Assembly (NCBI RefSeq): GCF_030817655.1
Contig: NZ_JAUSZM010000003.1
Coordinates: 10,354,001-10,418,000 of the forward strand
Reading direction: 5' to 3'
Source: Streptomyces sp. V4I2
GTDB taxonomy: Bacteria; Actinomycetota; Actinomycetes; Streptomycetales; Streptomycetaceae
Length of the DNA: 64,000 nt
Under the pieces are notes generated by a model that ran no database searches, was not told the origin of the DNA, and worked only from the letters and a program-made list of their open reading frames with translations. Shown piece by piece: positions 35,737 through 43,910 of this stretch; within the stretch, counting starts at the first letter, position 1, and each line of letters begins with the position of its first letter. The position numbers were made by a program, and so were the translations under genes.

Positions 35737-36205
35737 CTACCGGGTGGACAGGCCGGTGCGGACGTCAGCGGTGGCCGGTTCGGCTGCGGGCACGGCTGGT
35801 CGTCCTGGATGGGGGTGTGGTCCTGGGTGGGGGTGTGCCGGCGACGTTTGTCCTGCTGCCGGTGGGGGCTTGTCAGGTGAGGTGACGGACGGTTCGCTCG
35901 GCGGCGTGGTGGATCGTGCGCGGGGCGCGGGCAGGCAGGCCGCGGCCAGTCCGGCCAGCATCAGCAGGCTGCCCAGGGCGGCGGTCGTGGTGAGGTGCTC
36001 GTGCAGGACGAAGACGCCGAGGAAGGACGCCGCGAGGGGTTCGGCGAGGCTGAGGGTGCCCACGGCCGCCGCGCTGGTGGAGGGGATGCCGGCGGAGAAC
36101 AGCCAGTACGCCAGGGCGGTGGTGGCCAGTCCCAGCCAGGCGATGAGGCCCAGCGTGGCGGGTTGCCCGAGCGCGGCGGTGTCCGCGGCAATCCATCCCT
36201 TGATC
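35737..36205 (-). pseudogene. EamA/DMT transporter, 3' part
   Basis: In one frame the minus strand reads AALGQPATLGLIAWLGLATT, ALAYWLFSAGIPSTSAAAVG, TLSLAEPLAASFLGVFVLHE, GSLLMLAGLAAACLPAPR. These are the last four membrane helices of a drug/metabolite (EamA) transporter, followed by a proline-rich tail to 35737. The 5' part is at 39810-40320, and about 3.6 kb of insertion sequence lies between. Joining ...LLVP of the 5' part to WIAADTAALG here gives a continuous protein. Confidence 0.75.
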
Positions 36206-36210
36206 TTCGC

Positions 36211-38027
36211 AGGGAATCCCGGCCTTCAGGACTCTGCTGGGAAAGGCGTGATTCGAGCTGTCAGGCCGCGAGCATGAGGGCTTCGAGGCGGGAGGTGCGG
36301 GTGCCGCCGAGTGGGGTGCCGGTCAGCCAGCGGTCGATGCGGATGATGTTGAGTGCGGTGGCAGCGAAGACGTGGCCGAGCCGGGCTGCGGGCAGGTTGC
36401 GGTAGCGGGTGCGGCGCAGGCCGGTGACACGCACGGCCTGGGAGATTGTGCCCTCGACGCCGGCCCGGACCTTGTAGCGGTCCTTCCACTCGTCGGTCTC
36501 CTGGGCCTGGCGGACGGCTTCGAGGGCCTCGTACCGCTCACGCGGCAGGAAGGTGATGCCCCTGCCCCGGCGGCCGGACGGGGGCTTGGTGCACGACGTC
36601 TGCTTCGGGCAGGGGCGGCAGTGCTCGGCGGAGAAGAACACCTTGAGGACCGTAGTGCCGTTGCGGTGGTGTTTCTGTTCCCACCACTCGAAACTTCGGT
36701 GCCCGCCTGGACAGATGGCGCTCTCGTTGTCCCAGTCGATGGTGAAGTCGGCGCGGGAGAAGCCCTGGTCCTCTCGGGACTGGCGGCTGCTGTCGTGCGG
36801 GGCCGGGCCGAGCAGTTCCATACCCTGCTCGGTCGCGGACAGGAACAGGGCAGCAGTCGTGTAACCGGCATCCACGACATGCACGTCCGGCAGCAACTCC
36901 CTTTCCGCAAGCGCCTGGTGGACCGGTTCGGTCATCTCCGTGTCGGCCACCACGGCATCGGTGGTGGCCACCTGCCTGATCACGTGCGGCGCATCCGGCT
37001 CACAGGTCTCCGTCAGATGCGCCTTGTAACCGGTCCAGCCCGAGCCACGCTTGATCCCGTAACGGGCACCGGTCTCATAGGGCGAGCACAACCGGTGATG
37101 AACCGGCGGGAGATTCTTGCCCTCCCGCCAGCGCACCCCCCTCTCGTCACGGTGGTACTGCTGGACCCAGGAGACCCGCAGGACCTGCACCGCCTCGATC
37201 TCGCGCAGCCAGCCCGGAGCCGCGGGGGCGTAGACCGCTTCCAGCAGCAAGAACCCGTCTCGTCCGACCTGCCCCAACCACTGTTCACGGACCCCTTCGC
37301 CCTTGGGGAAGCGGTAGTCGTCCACGCGCGGCCCGTAACGCTCGGCCCACTCGGCCGTGACCAGGCCGGACAGCCATGCCGGGGCCGCGACCGCCAGCGC
37401 CTCCAGTGCGGCCCGCAGCGTCTCGCCGACGAACTCCATCCTGTTCAGTGTCCGCACCGCCGCCAGCACATGCGTGGAATCGGTCCGCTGCCTACCACCG
37501 GCCTTCAGCAGACCCAGCCCGCGCAGACGTTCCAGCACCAGCTCCAGCGTCGTCTGTTCCAGCCCGTGCTCAATGAGACGGGAACGGAACAGGCTCAGCA
37601 CGCAGGCATCGAACCCGGGATCATCCAGCTCCAGGCCGAGCAGAAACTTCCAGTCCATCCGGGCCCGCACCTGGTCAGCGGCCTGCCGATCAGTCAGCCC
37701 CTCCGCGTACTGCAACACCGATACCAAAGCCAACGCCCCCGGCGAGACAGCCGGACGTCCCCGGACGGCAAACGCCCCGGCGAACGCCTCGTCCTCAAAC
37801 AACGGGCCCAACGCCTCCCGGATCCGCACCGCCATCGTCCCCTTCGGGAACGCTGCCCGCACCACCCGGGCCGTAAGCTCCGGCACCCCATGATCAGCCC
37901 GTGGTTCCAGCGACATCTCTCTCGGCCCTCCCGCCCCCGACCACAACAATCGTGGAGGACCAACGACCCAGCCCTGCTCGAATCACGCATTCCTCAGCAG
38001 AGTCCTTCAGGCCGGGCGGGAATGCGA
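36211..38027. mobile_element. IS1182-family insertion sequence (first copy)
   Basis: About 1.8 kb. Long imperfect inverted ends share CCGGCCTTCAGGACTCTGCTG and GCGTGATTCGAGC: left at about 36216-36278, right at about 37974-38020. GATC occurs just outside both ends (36203 and 38026), a possible target duplication. It is adjacent to the IS605 element, and together they interrupt the EamA gene. Exact termini are uncertain by several bases. Confidence 0.8.
36261..37916 (-). CDS. IS1182-family transposase (first)
   Basis: About 551 residues. The N-terminal region contains GALALVSVLQYAEGLTDRQA and WKFLLGLELDDPGFDACVLS; the DDE domain begins with GGRQRTDSTHVLAAVRTLNR (first Asp). ADTEMTEPVHQAL, VHVVDAGYTTAALFLSATEQ (second Asp region) and a C-terminal RAGVEGTISQAVRVTGLRR (Glu) follow. 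A zinc-like CRPCPKQTSC sits between. ATG at 37916 matches the family start; the frame is open further upstream. The gene looks intact. It differs considerably from the IS1182-type transposase at 55379. Confidence 0.9.
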   Translation of the reverse strand: MSLEPRADHGVPELTARVVRAAFPKGTMAVRIREALGPLFEDEAFAGAFAVRGRPAVSPGALALVSVLQYAEGLTDRQAADQVRARMDWKFLLGLELDDPGFDACVLSLFRSRLIEHGLEQTTLELVLERLRGLGLLKAGGRQRTDSTHVLAAVRTLNRMEFVGETLRAALEALAVAAPAWLSGLVTAEWAERYGPRVDDYRFPKGEGVREQWLGQVGRDGFLLLEAVYAPAAPGWLREIEAVQVLRVSWVQQYHRDERGVRWREGKNLPPVHHRLCSPYETGARYGIKRGSGWTGYKAHLTETCEPDAPHVIRQVATTDAVVADTEMTEPVHQALAERELLPDVHVVDAGYTTAALFLSATEQGMELLGPAPHDSSRQSREDQGFSRADFTIDWDNESAICPGGHRSFEWWEQKHHRNGTTVLKVFFSAEHCRPCPKQTSCTKPPSGRRGRGITFLPRERYEALEAVRQAQETDEWKDRYKVRAGVEGTISQAVRVTGLRRTRYRNLPAARLGHVFAATALNIIRIDRWLTGTPLGGTRTSRLEALMLAA

Positions 38028-38081
38028 TCCTCGGCCCGGAGGCGCGAAGCGGCGGAGATCTCTGCGCCTGGGTGGTGACGG

Positions 38082-38510
38082 TCAGGCTGGGCGCTTCTGG
38101 TTCTCGATGTAGTCCTTGACGATGCTCAGGGGTGCGCCGCCGCAGGACGCGGCGAAGTAGGACGGGGACCAGAACACCGAGCCTGTCCCGATCCGGTTGA
38201 TCCGGCCGGTGTACTCCGCCCGCAGGTATCGCGAACTGACGCCCTTGAGGGAGTTGACGAGCTTGGACAGGGCGATTTTCGGCGGGTAGTGCACGAGCAG
38301 GTGGACGTGATCGCCTTCGCCGTTGAACTCCCGCAGCTGGGCGCCGAAGCTCTCGCACACGTCGCGCATGATCTCCTCGCAGCGTGTCAGCATCTCGCCG
38401 TTGAAGACCTCACTCCGGTACTTCGTGACGAACACCAAATGTGCGTGGAGGTTGTAGACGACGTGGTTTCCCCGTCTGATATCGGGATCTGGTTCCCAGC
38501 GTGGTGACAT
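38082..38510 (-). CDS. tnpA: IS200/IS605 transposase TnpA (Y1, HUH)
   Basis: A 142-residue single-strand transposase. The HUH metal motif is in GDHVHLLVHYPP, and the catalytic Tyr is in SIVKDYIENQ near the C terminus. VYNLHAHLVFVTKYRSEVFN at the start and SLKGVSSRYLRAEY in the middle are family signatures. The length is normal, so it is probably active. It nicks and joins single-stranded ends at hairpins. Starts of tnpA and tnpB are 52 bases apart and divergent. Confidence 0.93.
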   Translation of the reverse strand: MSPRWEPDPDIRRGNHVVYNLHAHLVFVTKYRSEVFNGEMLTRCEEIMRDVCESFGAQLREFNGEGDHVHLLVHYPPKIALSKLVNSLKGVSSRYLRAEYTGRINRIGTGSVFWSPSYFAASCGGAPLSIVKDYIENQKRPA

Positions 38511-38562
38511 GCGCCAAGTGTAGTAGGATCAAGCGGACTCGACCGGAGGGGGGTGGGCTGAG

Positions 38563-39777
38563 TTGATCCGTGCGTACAAGTTCCTCCTGCGGCCCACCGT
38601 CCGCCAGGAGCAGGCGCTCGGCGAGATGCTGCGGGACCACTGTTCCCTCTACAACGGTGCGTTGCAGGAACGCCGCGACGCCTGGCGCCACAGCTCGAAG
38701 ACCACCGTCAAATACGGGATGCAGTCCGCGCAGCTCAAGGAGATCCGGACGTGCGACCCGGAGTGCCAGGGCCGCTGGTCTTTCTCCTCGCAGCAGGCCA
38801 CCCTGCGCCGTCTCGACAAGGCGTTCGCCGCGTTCTTCCGCCGGGTCACGTCCGGTGAGGCGCCCGGCTACCCGCGCTTTCGCGGGGTGAACTGGTTCGA
38901 CACGGTGGACTTCCCCAAGGACGGGGACGGCTGCCGGTGGGACTCCACCCCGCACGACCCCCTCACCCGCGTCCGCTTCCAGGGCGTCGGCCACGTCAGG
39001 GTCAACCAGCACCGCCCGGTGGCCGGCCGGGTCAAGACCGTGTCGGTCAAGCGCGAGGGCCGTAAGTGGTTCGTCGTGCTCACCGCCGGACAGGACCAGC
39101 CCGAACCGCTGCCCGCGACCGGCAGCGTGGTCGGGATCGACCTGGGCATCGCGAACTTCCTCGCCGACTCGGGCGGCGAGTTCGTGCCCAGCCCACGCCA
39201 CGGCCGCCGTGCGGCCGAGAAGCTCCAGGCAGCGCAGCAGGCGCTGTCCCGGTTCCCGCGCCGCAAGGCCAAGGACCGCACCGCCAACCACCAGCGGGCC
39301 GTGGACAAGGTCGCCCAGCTCCACGGCAAGGTACGGCGTCAGCGCCTCGACCACGCCCACAAGATTGCCCTCGGCCTGGTCCGCGCGCACGATTTCATCG
39401 CGCACGAAGACCTCAAGATCCGCAACATGAGCAAGGCCCCCACGCCGAAACCCGACCCGGACCAGCCGGGCGCCTTCCTGCCCAACGGGGCAGCGGCGAA
39501 GGCCGGGCTCAACAAGTCGATCAACGATGCCGGTTGGGGGGTGTTCCTGACGATCCTGCACGCCAAGGCTGAAAGCGCCGGACGGGAAGTGATCGCCGTG
39601 GACCCCCGCAACACCTCCCGCACCTGCCCCGAATGCGGGCACACCGCCAAGGAGAACCGGCCCACACAGGAAAAGTTCCACTGCGTCGCATGCGGCCACA
39701 CCGCCCACGCCGACACAGTGGCAGCCACCAACGTTCTACGGGCCGGGCTGGTCCGTCGCGACGCCAACCCAGCGTAA
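38563..39777 (+). CDS. tnpB: TnpB RNA-guided nuclease (IS605 accessory protein)
   Basis: 404 residues. The N-terminal helical region is typical (MIRAYKFLLRPTVRQEQALG). The RuvC-like nuclease has Asp at about 192 (VVGIDLGIANF), Glu at about 282 (IAHEDLKIRNMS) and Asp at about 383 (HADTVAATN). A zinc ribbon CPECGH...CVACGH lies between the last two. The TTG start follows GGAGGGGGGTGGG. TnpB proteins of this family are guided by an RNA from the element's right end to cut DNA beside a short motif. All catalytic residues are present, so it may be functional. Confidence 0.92.
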   Translation: MIRAYKFLLRPTVRQEQALGEMLRDHCSLYNGALQERRDAWRHSSKTTVKYGMQSAQLKEIRTCDPECQGRWSFSSQQATLRRLDKAFAAFFRRVTSGEAPGYPRFRGVNWFDTVDFPKDGDGCRWDSTPHDPLTRVRFQGVGHVRVNQHRPVAGRVKTVSVKREGRKWFVVLTAGQDQPEPLPATGSVVGIDLGIANFLADSGGEFVPSPRHGRRAAEKLQAAQQALSRFPRRKAKDRTANHQRAVDKVAQLHGKVRRQRLDHAHKIALGLVRAHDFIAHEDLKIRNMSKAPTPKPDPDQPGAFLPNGAAAKAGLNKSINDAGWGVFLTILHAKAESAGREVIAVDPRNTSRTCPECGHTAKENRPTQEKFHCVACGHTAHADTVAATNVLRAGLVRRDANPA

Positions 39778-39784
39778 CGAGAAG

Positions 39785-39804
39785 CCCCCGGCTTCAGCCG
39801 GGGG
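39785..39804 (+). other. IS605 right-end hairpin, candidate 3' part of TnpB guide RNA
   Basis: Perfect eight-base arms CCCCCGGC and GCCGGGGG with a TTCA loop, directly after the tnpB stop. It is the structure recognised by TnpA. In characterised TnpB systems the guide RNA scaffold ends at the element's right boundary, so the RNA would span roughly 39680-39812 with its guide in the EamA sequence. Confidence 0.6.
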
Positions 39805-39809
39805 AGGAG

Positions 39810-40320
39810 TCACGGCACCAGCAAAACGGCGCCGAGCAGCAGCGAGAGGGCGGACACCGTCGGCAGGTGGACGCCTGGGTGGTCGGTGGCCAACTGCTTG
39901 GCGTACACGGTGTACAGGCCGTAGCAGACGCCCGAGGCCGTGGCGGCCGGCAGCCCGAGGGCGTCGACGCCGGTTCCGGTGGGCGCCATCAGCAGGGCGC
40001 AGCCGGTCACGGCGGCGGCGGTGCAGATCAGCCAGGTCCGCGTGAGGTGCTCGCCGCAGGCGAGCCGGGCGATCAGGCCGGTGGCGACGGGGGCGGTGCC
40101 CAGGGCGACGACGGTGGCCAGTGCGGCGCCGGTGCGGGCGGTCGAGTAGAGGAACGCCGCCTGGTAGACGCCGGTGGCGGCGGCGCAGATCAGCAGCGGG
40201 CGGGCCAGGCCGTGCCGCAGCGCGCGGAGGAGGCCGGGAACGTGGCGGCGAGCGGGGGCGGCCAGGATCACGCCGCCGAGAGCGGCCGGGCCCATGGAGG
40301 TGCCCGCCAGGGCCTGGGGT
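39810..40320 (-). pseudogene. EamA/DMT transporter, 5' part (N terminus missing)
   Basis: Reads QALAGTSMGPAALGGVILAA, LLICAAATGVYQAAFLYSTA, GAALATVVALGTAPVATGLI, GVCYGLYTVYAKQLATDH and SALSLLLGAVLLVP. These are helices 2-6 of an EamA transporter. Coding ends exactly where the IS605 right end begins. Upstream, at about 40320, the gene is also cut, because the first helix is replaced by a fragment of another protein on the opposite strand. The gene therefore has three breaks: 5' truncation plus the double IS insertion. Confidence 0.75.
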
Positions 40321-40324
40321 TATG

Positions 40325-40639
40325 TCTGGTTTCAGCGCATACGTGGTGGGCTCTACCTGTTCTCGGAGGGTTTCGTCGACGCCGCTGGCAGGCACGTGGT
40401 CGTCGTGGCGTGGTCGGAAATCCGGTCGGTCGAGGGCCAGAAGACGCAGTTCGCCATTGGCTCGCTTCCGGCGGGCAGCGCCTTCGCCTACGAGGTGGCG
40501 TTCCACGGCGCGGGTGACCGGCCGCGAAGCTGTGTGGAGGTTCAACACCACGTACAGCGGCGTACGTGAGCTCGCCGGACTGATCTCCCGGCGTTCCGGT
40601 GTCCCGGTGACCGGCCTCACCGACCCGTACCAGCTGTGA
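40325..40639 (+). pseudogene. fragment of a DUF6585-like protein, frameshifted
   Basis: One frame reads RGGLYLFSEGFVDAAGRHVV, VVAWSEIRSVEG and FAYEVAFHGAG. It then shifts at about 40520-40530 to WRFNTTYSGVRELAGLISRR, ending SGVPVTGLTDPYQL at 40639. The pattern (flag-like FSEGFV, then a WRFNTTYSGVRELA-type helix at the end) resembles DUF6585 proteins of Streptomyces. The N-terminal part is missing, and the piece abuts the truncated EamA gene. The family assignment is tentative. Confidence 0.45.
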
Positions 40640-40939
40640 GTGGCATCGGGGAGGCCGTACTTGGCGATGACCTCGGTGGCCAGCTGGTTCTCGACCAGCA
40701 CCGTGCACAACCGCTGCGCGGCGGCCCGTGGGGCGGCACTGAGCTTCCCGACCCGCCCACACCACTGAGTGTGCACGCTACGGGCCCGGCCGGGTCAAGT
40801 CCCGAAGCGGGCGACGCCGCTGGGAGAGAGGTCGGGACGGGCGCGGTACCCGCGCGCAGGGTGGCGCCAGCGCCCGGCACTGTCCCGGGCGACGTCGGCG
40901 CAGACTTCCACCACCAGGGCGCCTCCGCTCTGCCAAGCG
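40640..40939. other. region of 300 bases without a supported gene
   Basis: The minus strand has an open stretch from 40776 reading RAAAQRLCTVLVENQLATEV and ending near 40630. It may be the C terminus of a lost gene but has no recognisable domain. It should contain the transcription end of the ltaE operon. Confidence 0.35.
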
Positions 40940-41998
40940 TCAGATGGCGAGGCGGCGTACGGCCTCAAGGAGAGTGTCGACGTCGTGTTCGGTGGTGGAG
41001 AAGGAGGTGACGAAGCGGCAAACGCCCGGCTCCCAGCGGTCGTGGTAGAAGGTGAATCCCTCGGCCAGGAGCTGGTCGATGACCGTCTGGGGGAGGCGGC
41101 AGAAGAGAATGTTGGCCTCGACGGCGTGCAGGAGATCGGTGCCGGGAATGGCCTTGAGCCCGGTGCCCAGGCGTTCGGCCATCGTGTTGGCGTGGACGGC
41201 GTTGCGCAGCCACAGGCCGTCGGTGAGGTAGGCGTCCAGCTGGGCGGACTGGAAGCGCATCTTGGAGGTGAGCTGGCCGGCGCGCTTGGCCCTGAAGGAC
41301 AGTTCCGGGGTCAGGGCACGGTCGAAGACGACGATGGCGTCGGCGGTCATGGCGCCGTTTTTGGTCGCTCCGAAGGAGAGGACGTCGATGCCGGCCTGCC
41401 AGGTCAGCTCGGCCGGGGTGCAGCCCAGGGCGGCGACCGCGTTGGCGAAGCGGGCTCCGTCCATGTGGACGCGCAGACCCGAGTCCTTGGCGATGCGGGC
41501 CAGATCGCGGATCTCGTCAGGGGTGTAGAGGGCGCCGGTCTCGGTGGCCTGGGTGATGCTGAGCACGGAGGGCTGCACGCTGTGCACGTCGCCGACTTTC
41601 CGCGTCGCGGCCGCGTGCAGCTGGGCGGGGTCGATCCGTGCGTCGTCGCCGGACAGGGAAACGAGCTTGGCCCCGCCTGTGGAGAACTCCGGTGCGCCGC
41701 ATTCGTCGGTGTTGATGTGGCTGTCGCGGTGGCACAGCACGCTGCCCCAGGGCGGGGTGAGGGCGGCCAGGCTCAGGGCGTTGGCCGCGGACCCGGTGGA
41801 GACGGGCAGGACGTCGACGTCGCGTTCGAAGATCTCGGCGAAGCGGGCGCGAGCGCTGGCGGTGAACCGGTCGGCGCCGTAGGGCAGATCCTGGCCGGCG
41901 GCCGCGGCGGTGACGGCTTGGACGATCTCGGGCGAGGCGCCGGCGGTGTTGTCGCTGGTGAATATCCGCTGGGGCGCGGTGGGGGCGGCGATGCTCAT
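40940..41998 (-). CDS. ltaE: low-specificity L-threonine aldolase
   Basis: 352 residues of the beta-eliminating lyase/threonine aldolase fold-type I family. PLP-binding Lys lies in SFGATKNGAM (about residue 213), preceded by VHMDGARFANAV with the PLP-contact Asp. FTSDNTAGASPEIVQAV and HINTDECGAPEF are further conserved segments. The enzyme cleaves threonine or allo-threonine to glycine and acetaldehyde, and related beta-hydroxy amino acids. It is the last gene of a three-gene operon with alaX and an XRE-cupin regulator, 15 bases after the latter. Confidence 0.9.
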   Translation of the reverse strand: MSIAAPTAPQRIFTSDNTAGASPEIVQAVTAAAAGQDLPYGADRFTASARARFAEIFERDVDVLPVSTGSAANALSLAALTPPWGSVLCHRDSHINTDECGAPEFSTGGAKLVSLSGDDARIDPAQLHAAATRKVGDVHSVQPSVLSITQATETGALYTPDEIRDLARIAKDSGLRVHMDGARFANAVAALGCTPAELTWQAGIDVLSFGATKNGAMTADAIVVFDRALTPELSFRAKRAGQLTSKMRFQSAQLDAYLTDGLWLRNAVHANTMAERLGTGLKAIPGTDLLHAVEANILFCRLPQTVIDQLLAEGFTFYHDRWEPGVCRFVTSFSTTEHDVDTLLEAVRRLAI

Positions 41999-42013
41999 GT
42001 TCGGGGATGTCTT

Positions 42014-42589
42014 TCAGCTGATGATGGGGGAGGCGATGACGACAGTGACATCGGCCGGCTCGGGGCCTGTGTGGTAGACGTGCGGGGCATCTCCCGCGAA
42101 GGCGAGCAGGTCTCCGGGGCGCAGGTCGGTGGGGGCGTCGGCAGGCCCGGCAGTGAGGTGACCGGAGGAGACGAGCAGGTGCTCGATGGTGCCGGTCGCG
42201 TGCGGCACGCCGTCCAGGTGTGTTCCGGGGGGCATGCGCAGCCGCCAGATCTCCAGGCTGTTGCCGCTGCTGATACGGCGCAGCAGTTCGCGTCCCACCT
42301 CGCCGTCGGCCAGATCGGTGCCGGGTACGAACACCGGCCCCGGGTCGGTGTCTCGGGCCAGGAGGTCGGTCAATGGGATGCGCAGGGCGATCGCGAGCGC
42401 GTCGAGGGTCTCGATCGTCGGGTTTCCCCGCCCGGCCTCCAGCTTCGACAGCGTCGCCTTGCCCAGGCCCGCCCTGCGGGCCAGCTCGGCGCTGCTCATG
42501 CCACGCTGCTCGCGGCGCTGGCGGATCTGAGCTCCGACCGCGATCGCAGTGCTGCTGGCGGGCCGGCGCTCTTCTGGCGGCGGCGTCAT
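42014..42589 (-). CDS. XRE-family regulator with C-terminal cupin domain
   Basis: 191 residues. An N-terminal XRE helix-turn-helix (about 20-75: IRQRREQRGMSSAELARRAG, GKATLSKLEAGRGNPTIETL) is fused to a small cupin (about 110-188: RMPPGTHLDGVPHATGTIEH, LRPGDLLAFAGDAPHVYHTG). Such proteins usually sense a small molecule in the cupin and repress their own operon. ATG at 42589 overlaps the alaX stop by four bases. It sits between alaX and ltaE, so it probably senses an amino acid or derivative handled by both. Confidence 0.9.
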   Translation of the reverse strand: MTPPPEERRPASSTAIAVGAQIRQRREQRGMSSAELARRAGLGKATLSKLEAGRGNPTIETLDALAIALRIPLTDLLARDTDPGPVFVPGTDLADGEVGRELLRRISSGNSLEIWRLRMPPGTHLDGVPHATGTIEHLLVSSGHLTAGPADAPTDLRPGDLLAFAGDAPHVYHTGPEPADVTVVIASPIIS

Positions 42590-43278
42590 GAGCGCTCCCG
42601 GTGGCTGGCGCTGTAGGAAACGCGGATGCGGCCCTTCTTGACCTTCAGCGTCGGCAGCACGACGTCGGCGAGGTCGCCGAGGCTGCGCACGTGGGTTCCC
42701 CCGCACGGAGCCGAGTGCAGATGAGCAAGGTGAACGATGCGACGACCGTCGGCGTCGTTCTCCCAGGTCACGGGCAGGTCTTCGGCAATGGCCTTGGCGA
42801 CCTCCGTCCGCAGGGCCTCAGTGGTCTCCTCCCGGCCCTCCGGGGTGTCCAGGCGAGCGTCGGGCGTCGGCGCGGTGAACTCGATCCGAGCCTGGCCGGG
42901 GAAGTGGTTGTTGGCGGCCAGCACCCAGCCCTGTGCCCGTCCGGCCGCCTCGATCAGGTGACCGGCGGTGTGCAGGGCGGCATGCGCGAGGCGCACTGAG
43001 AGGTCGATGCGGACCTCGACCGACTGCCCGACCGAAAAGACCGGCAGCGCCGTCTCGCCGCAGGCCACGGCCACGACCAGGCCGGAGTCGGGATCCCGCA
43101 CGGGGGCGATCTCGTGACCGTCCACCCAACCGCGGTCGGCCGGCTGACCGCCGCCCTGGGGGTGGAACAGACAGTGCTCGACCGCCACCCACGGTGTGCC
43201 GTCGCGCTCCCCCATGGCAGCGACTCGGCTCTGGGCCTGCTCCTCGTGTGTATCCGCGTAGTAGGCGGGGACCTGCAT
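42586..43278 (-). CDS. alaX: alanyl-tRNA editing protein AlaX
   Basis: 230 residues of a free-standing AlaRS-type editing domain (tRNA_SAD). The zinc site is HTAGH (about residues 97-101) together with the C-terminal PCGGTHV (Cys and His). The N-terminal half includes HCLFHPQGGGQPADRG, the typical AlaX cap region. AlaX proteins hydrolyse Ser-tRNA(Ala) or Gly-tRNA(Ala). ATG at 43278 follows GAGGGTG; an upstream in-frame start would run into the promoter. It is the first gene of the alaX/XRE/ltaE operon. Confidence 0.9.
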   Translation of the reverse strand: MQVPAYYADTHEEQAQSRVAAMGERDGTPWVAVEHCLFHPQGGGQPADRGWVDGHEIAPVRDPDSGLVVAVACGETALPVFSVGQSVEVRIDLSVRLAHAALHTAGHLIEAAGRAQGWVLAANNHFPGQARIEFTAPTPDARLDTPEGREETTEALRTEVAKAIAEDLPVTWENDADGRRIVHLAHLHSAPCGGTHVRSLGDLADVVLPTLKVKKGRIRVSYSASHRERS

Positions 43279-43299
43279 GACACCCTCGCTCAAATTGAC

Positions 43300-43325
43300 G
43301 AACTCTACGTTCACTATAACGAACG
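43300..43325 (-). promoter_or_regulatory. promoter and operator of the alaX operon
   Basis: Three half-sites alternate: GAAC (43300), GTTC (43309-43312) and GAAC (43321-43324). They include a perfect CGTTC-N8-GAACG repeat at 43308-43325. On the minus strand the spacer contains TATAGT, a good -10 hexamer, about 35 bases before the alaX start. An XRE dimer bound here would cover the promoter. Confidence 0.6.
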
Positions 43326-43460
43326 ATGCATGCTGTATCCAGCCCGAGCCGAGGCTGGACCTCAAGGCCCGAGGACGGGTGGCGGGAGTGTGTGAGTGGC
43401 CGCTTATGCCGCGGGCGGACCAGGAACAGGCGCCTACGTGGGCTGATGGTGTGTGCTGGC

Positions 43461-43650
43461 TCAGCGGATGGGAGGCAGGGCCTTGTCAGGGTGGGCGGCG
43501 TGGACGTAACGCACGGCGGTTCCGGGGTGAATGCCGAACAGGTGCACCAGGTGGACCGGATCGGCGGTGTGCCGGGCTTCATCCAGCACCCGGTCCCTCC
43601 ACATCTCGCGTGGTGTGATCCCCGTCTGGTCGAACGCGCGTCGCAGCGCA
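43461..43650 (-). pseudogene. C-terminal fragment of a tyrosine-recombinase-like protein
   Basis: The minus strand encodes LRRAFDQTGITPREMWRDRV, LDEARHTADPVHLVHLFGIH and PGTAVRYVHAAHPDKALPPI before a stop at 43461. This resembles the end of actinomycete site-specific recombinase-type integrases, in which a DRILDEA...DPLHL...TAIRY tail is common. The catalytic core is absent. It may belong to the same decayed integrative element as the primase remnant at 34476-35234. Confidence 0.4.
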
Positions 43651-43910
43651 CAGGGGCTGACGGGCGGGAGCGGGGAGTGGTTTCTGAGCGGGGAGAAGGC
43701 GCCCAGGCCTCGGCTTCGGGATGGTGGACGGATTCGACGTCAACGAGGTGATCGAAGCGGGATGAGCTGCACCCCGTTTCGTGGAGTCCCCGGGCTGCCC
43801 CGGATCCCGTGTCGTACGGTCTGACGTCGCGGTCGCCCACCGTCCGCAGCGGATCTCACCGAACCCGGCGGTGCCGCCGGTACCCGAAAGGTCTGAACCA
43901 ATACCGGGAA

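Larger units (their letters stand above)
38028..39812. mobile_element. IS200/IS605-family element with tnpA and tnpB
   Basis: Carries divergent tnpA (minus) and tnpB (plus). The right end has the expected subterminal hairpin (39785-39804) followed by GGAGTCAC, at which point EamA coding sequence resumes. The left end adjoins or is disturbed by the IS1182 element. IS605 elements have no inverted repeats or target duplication, so borders come from the hairpin and the interrupted gene. Confidence 0.8.
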
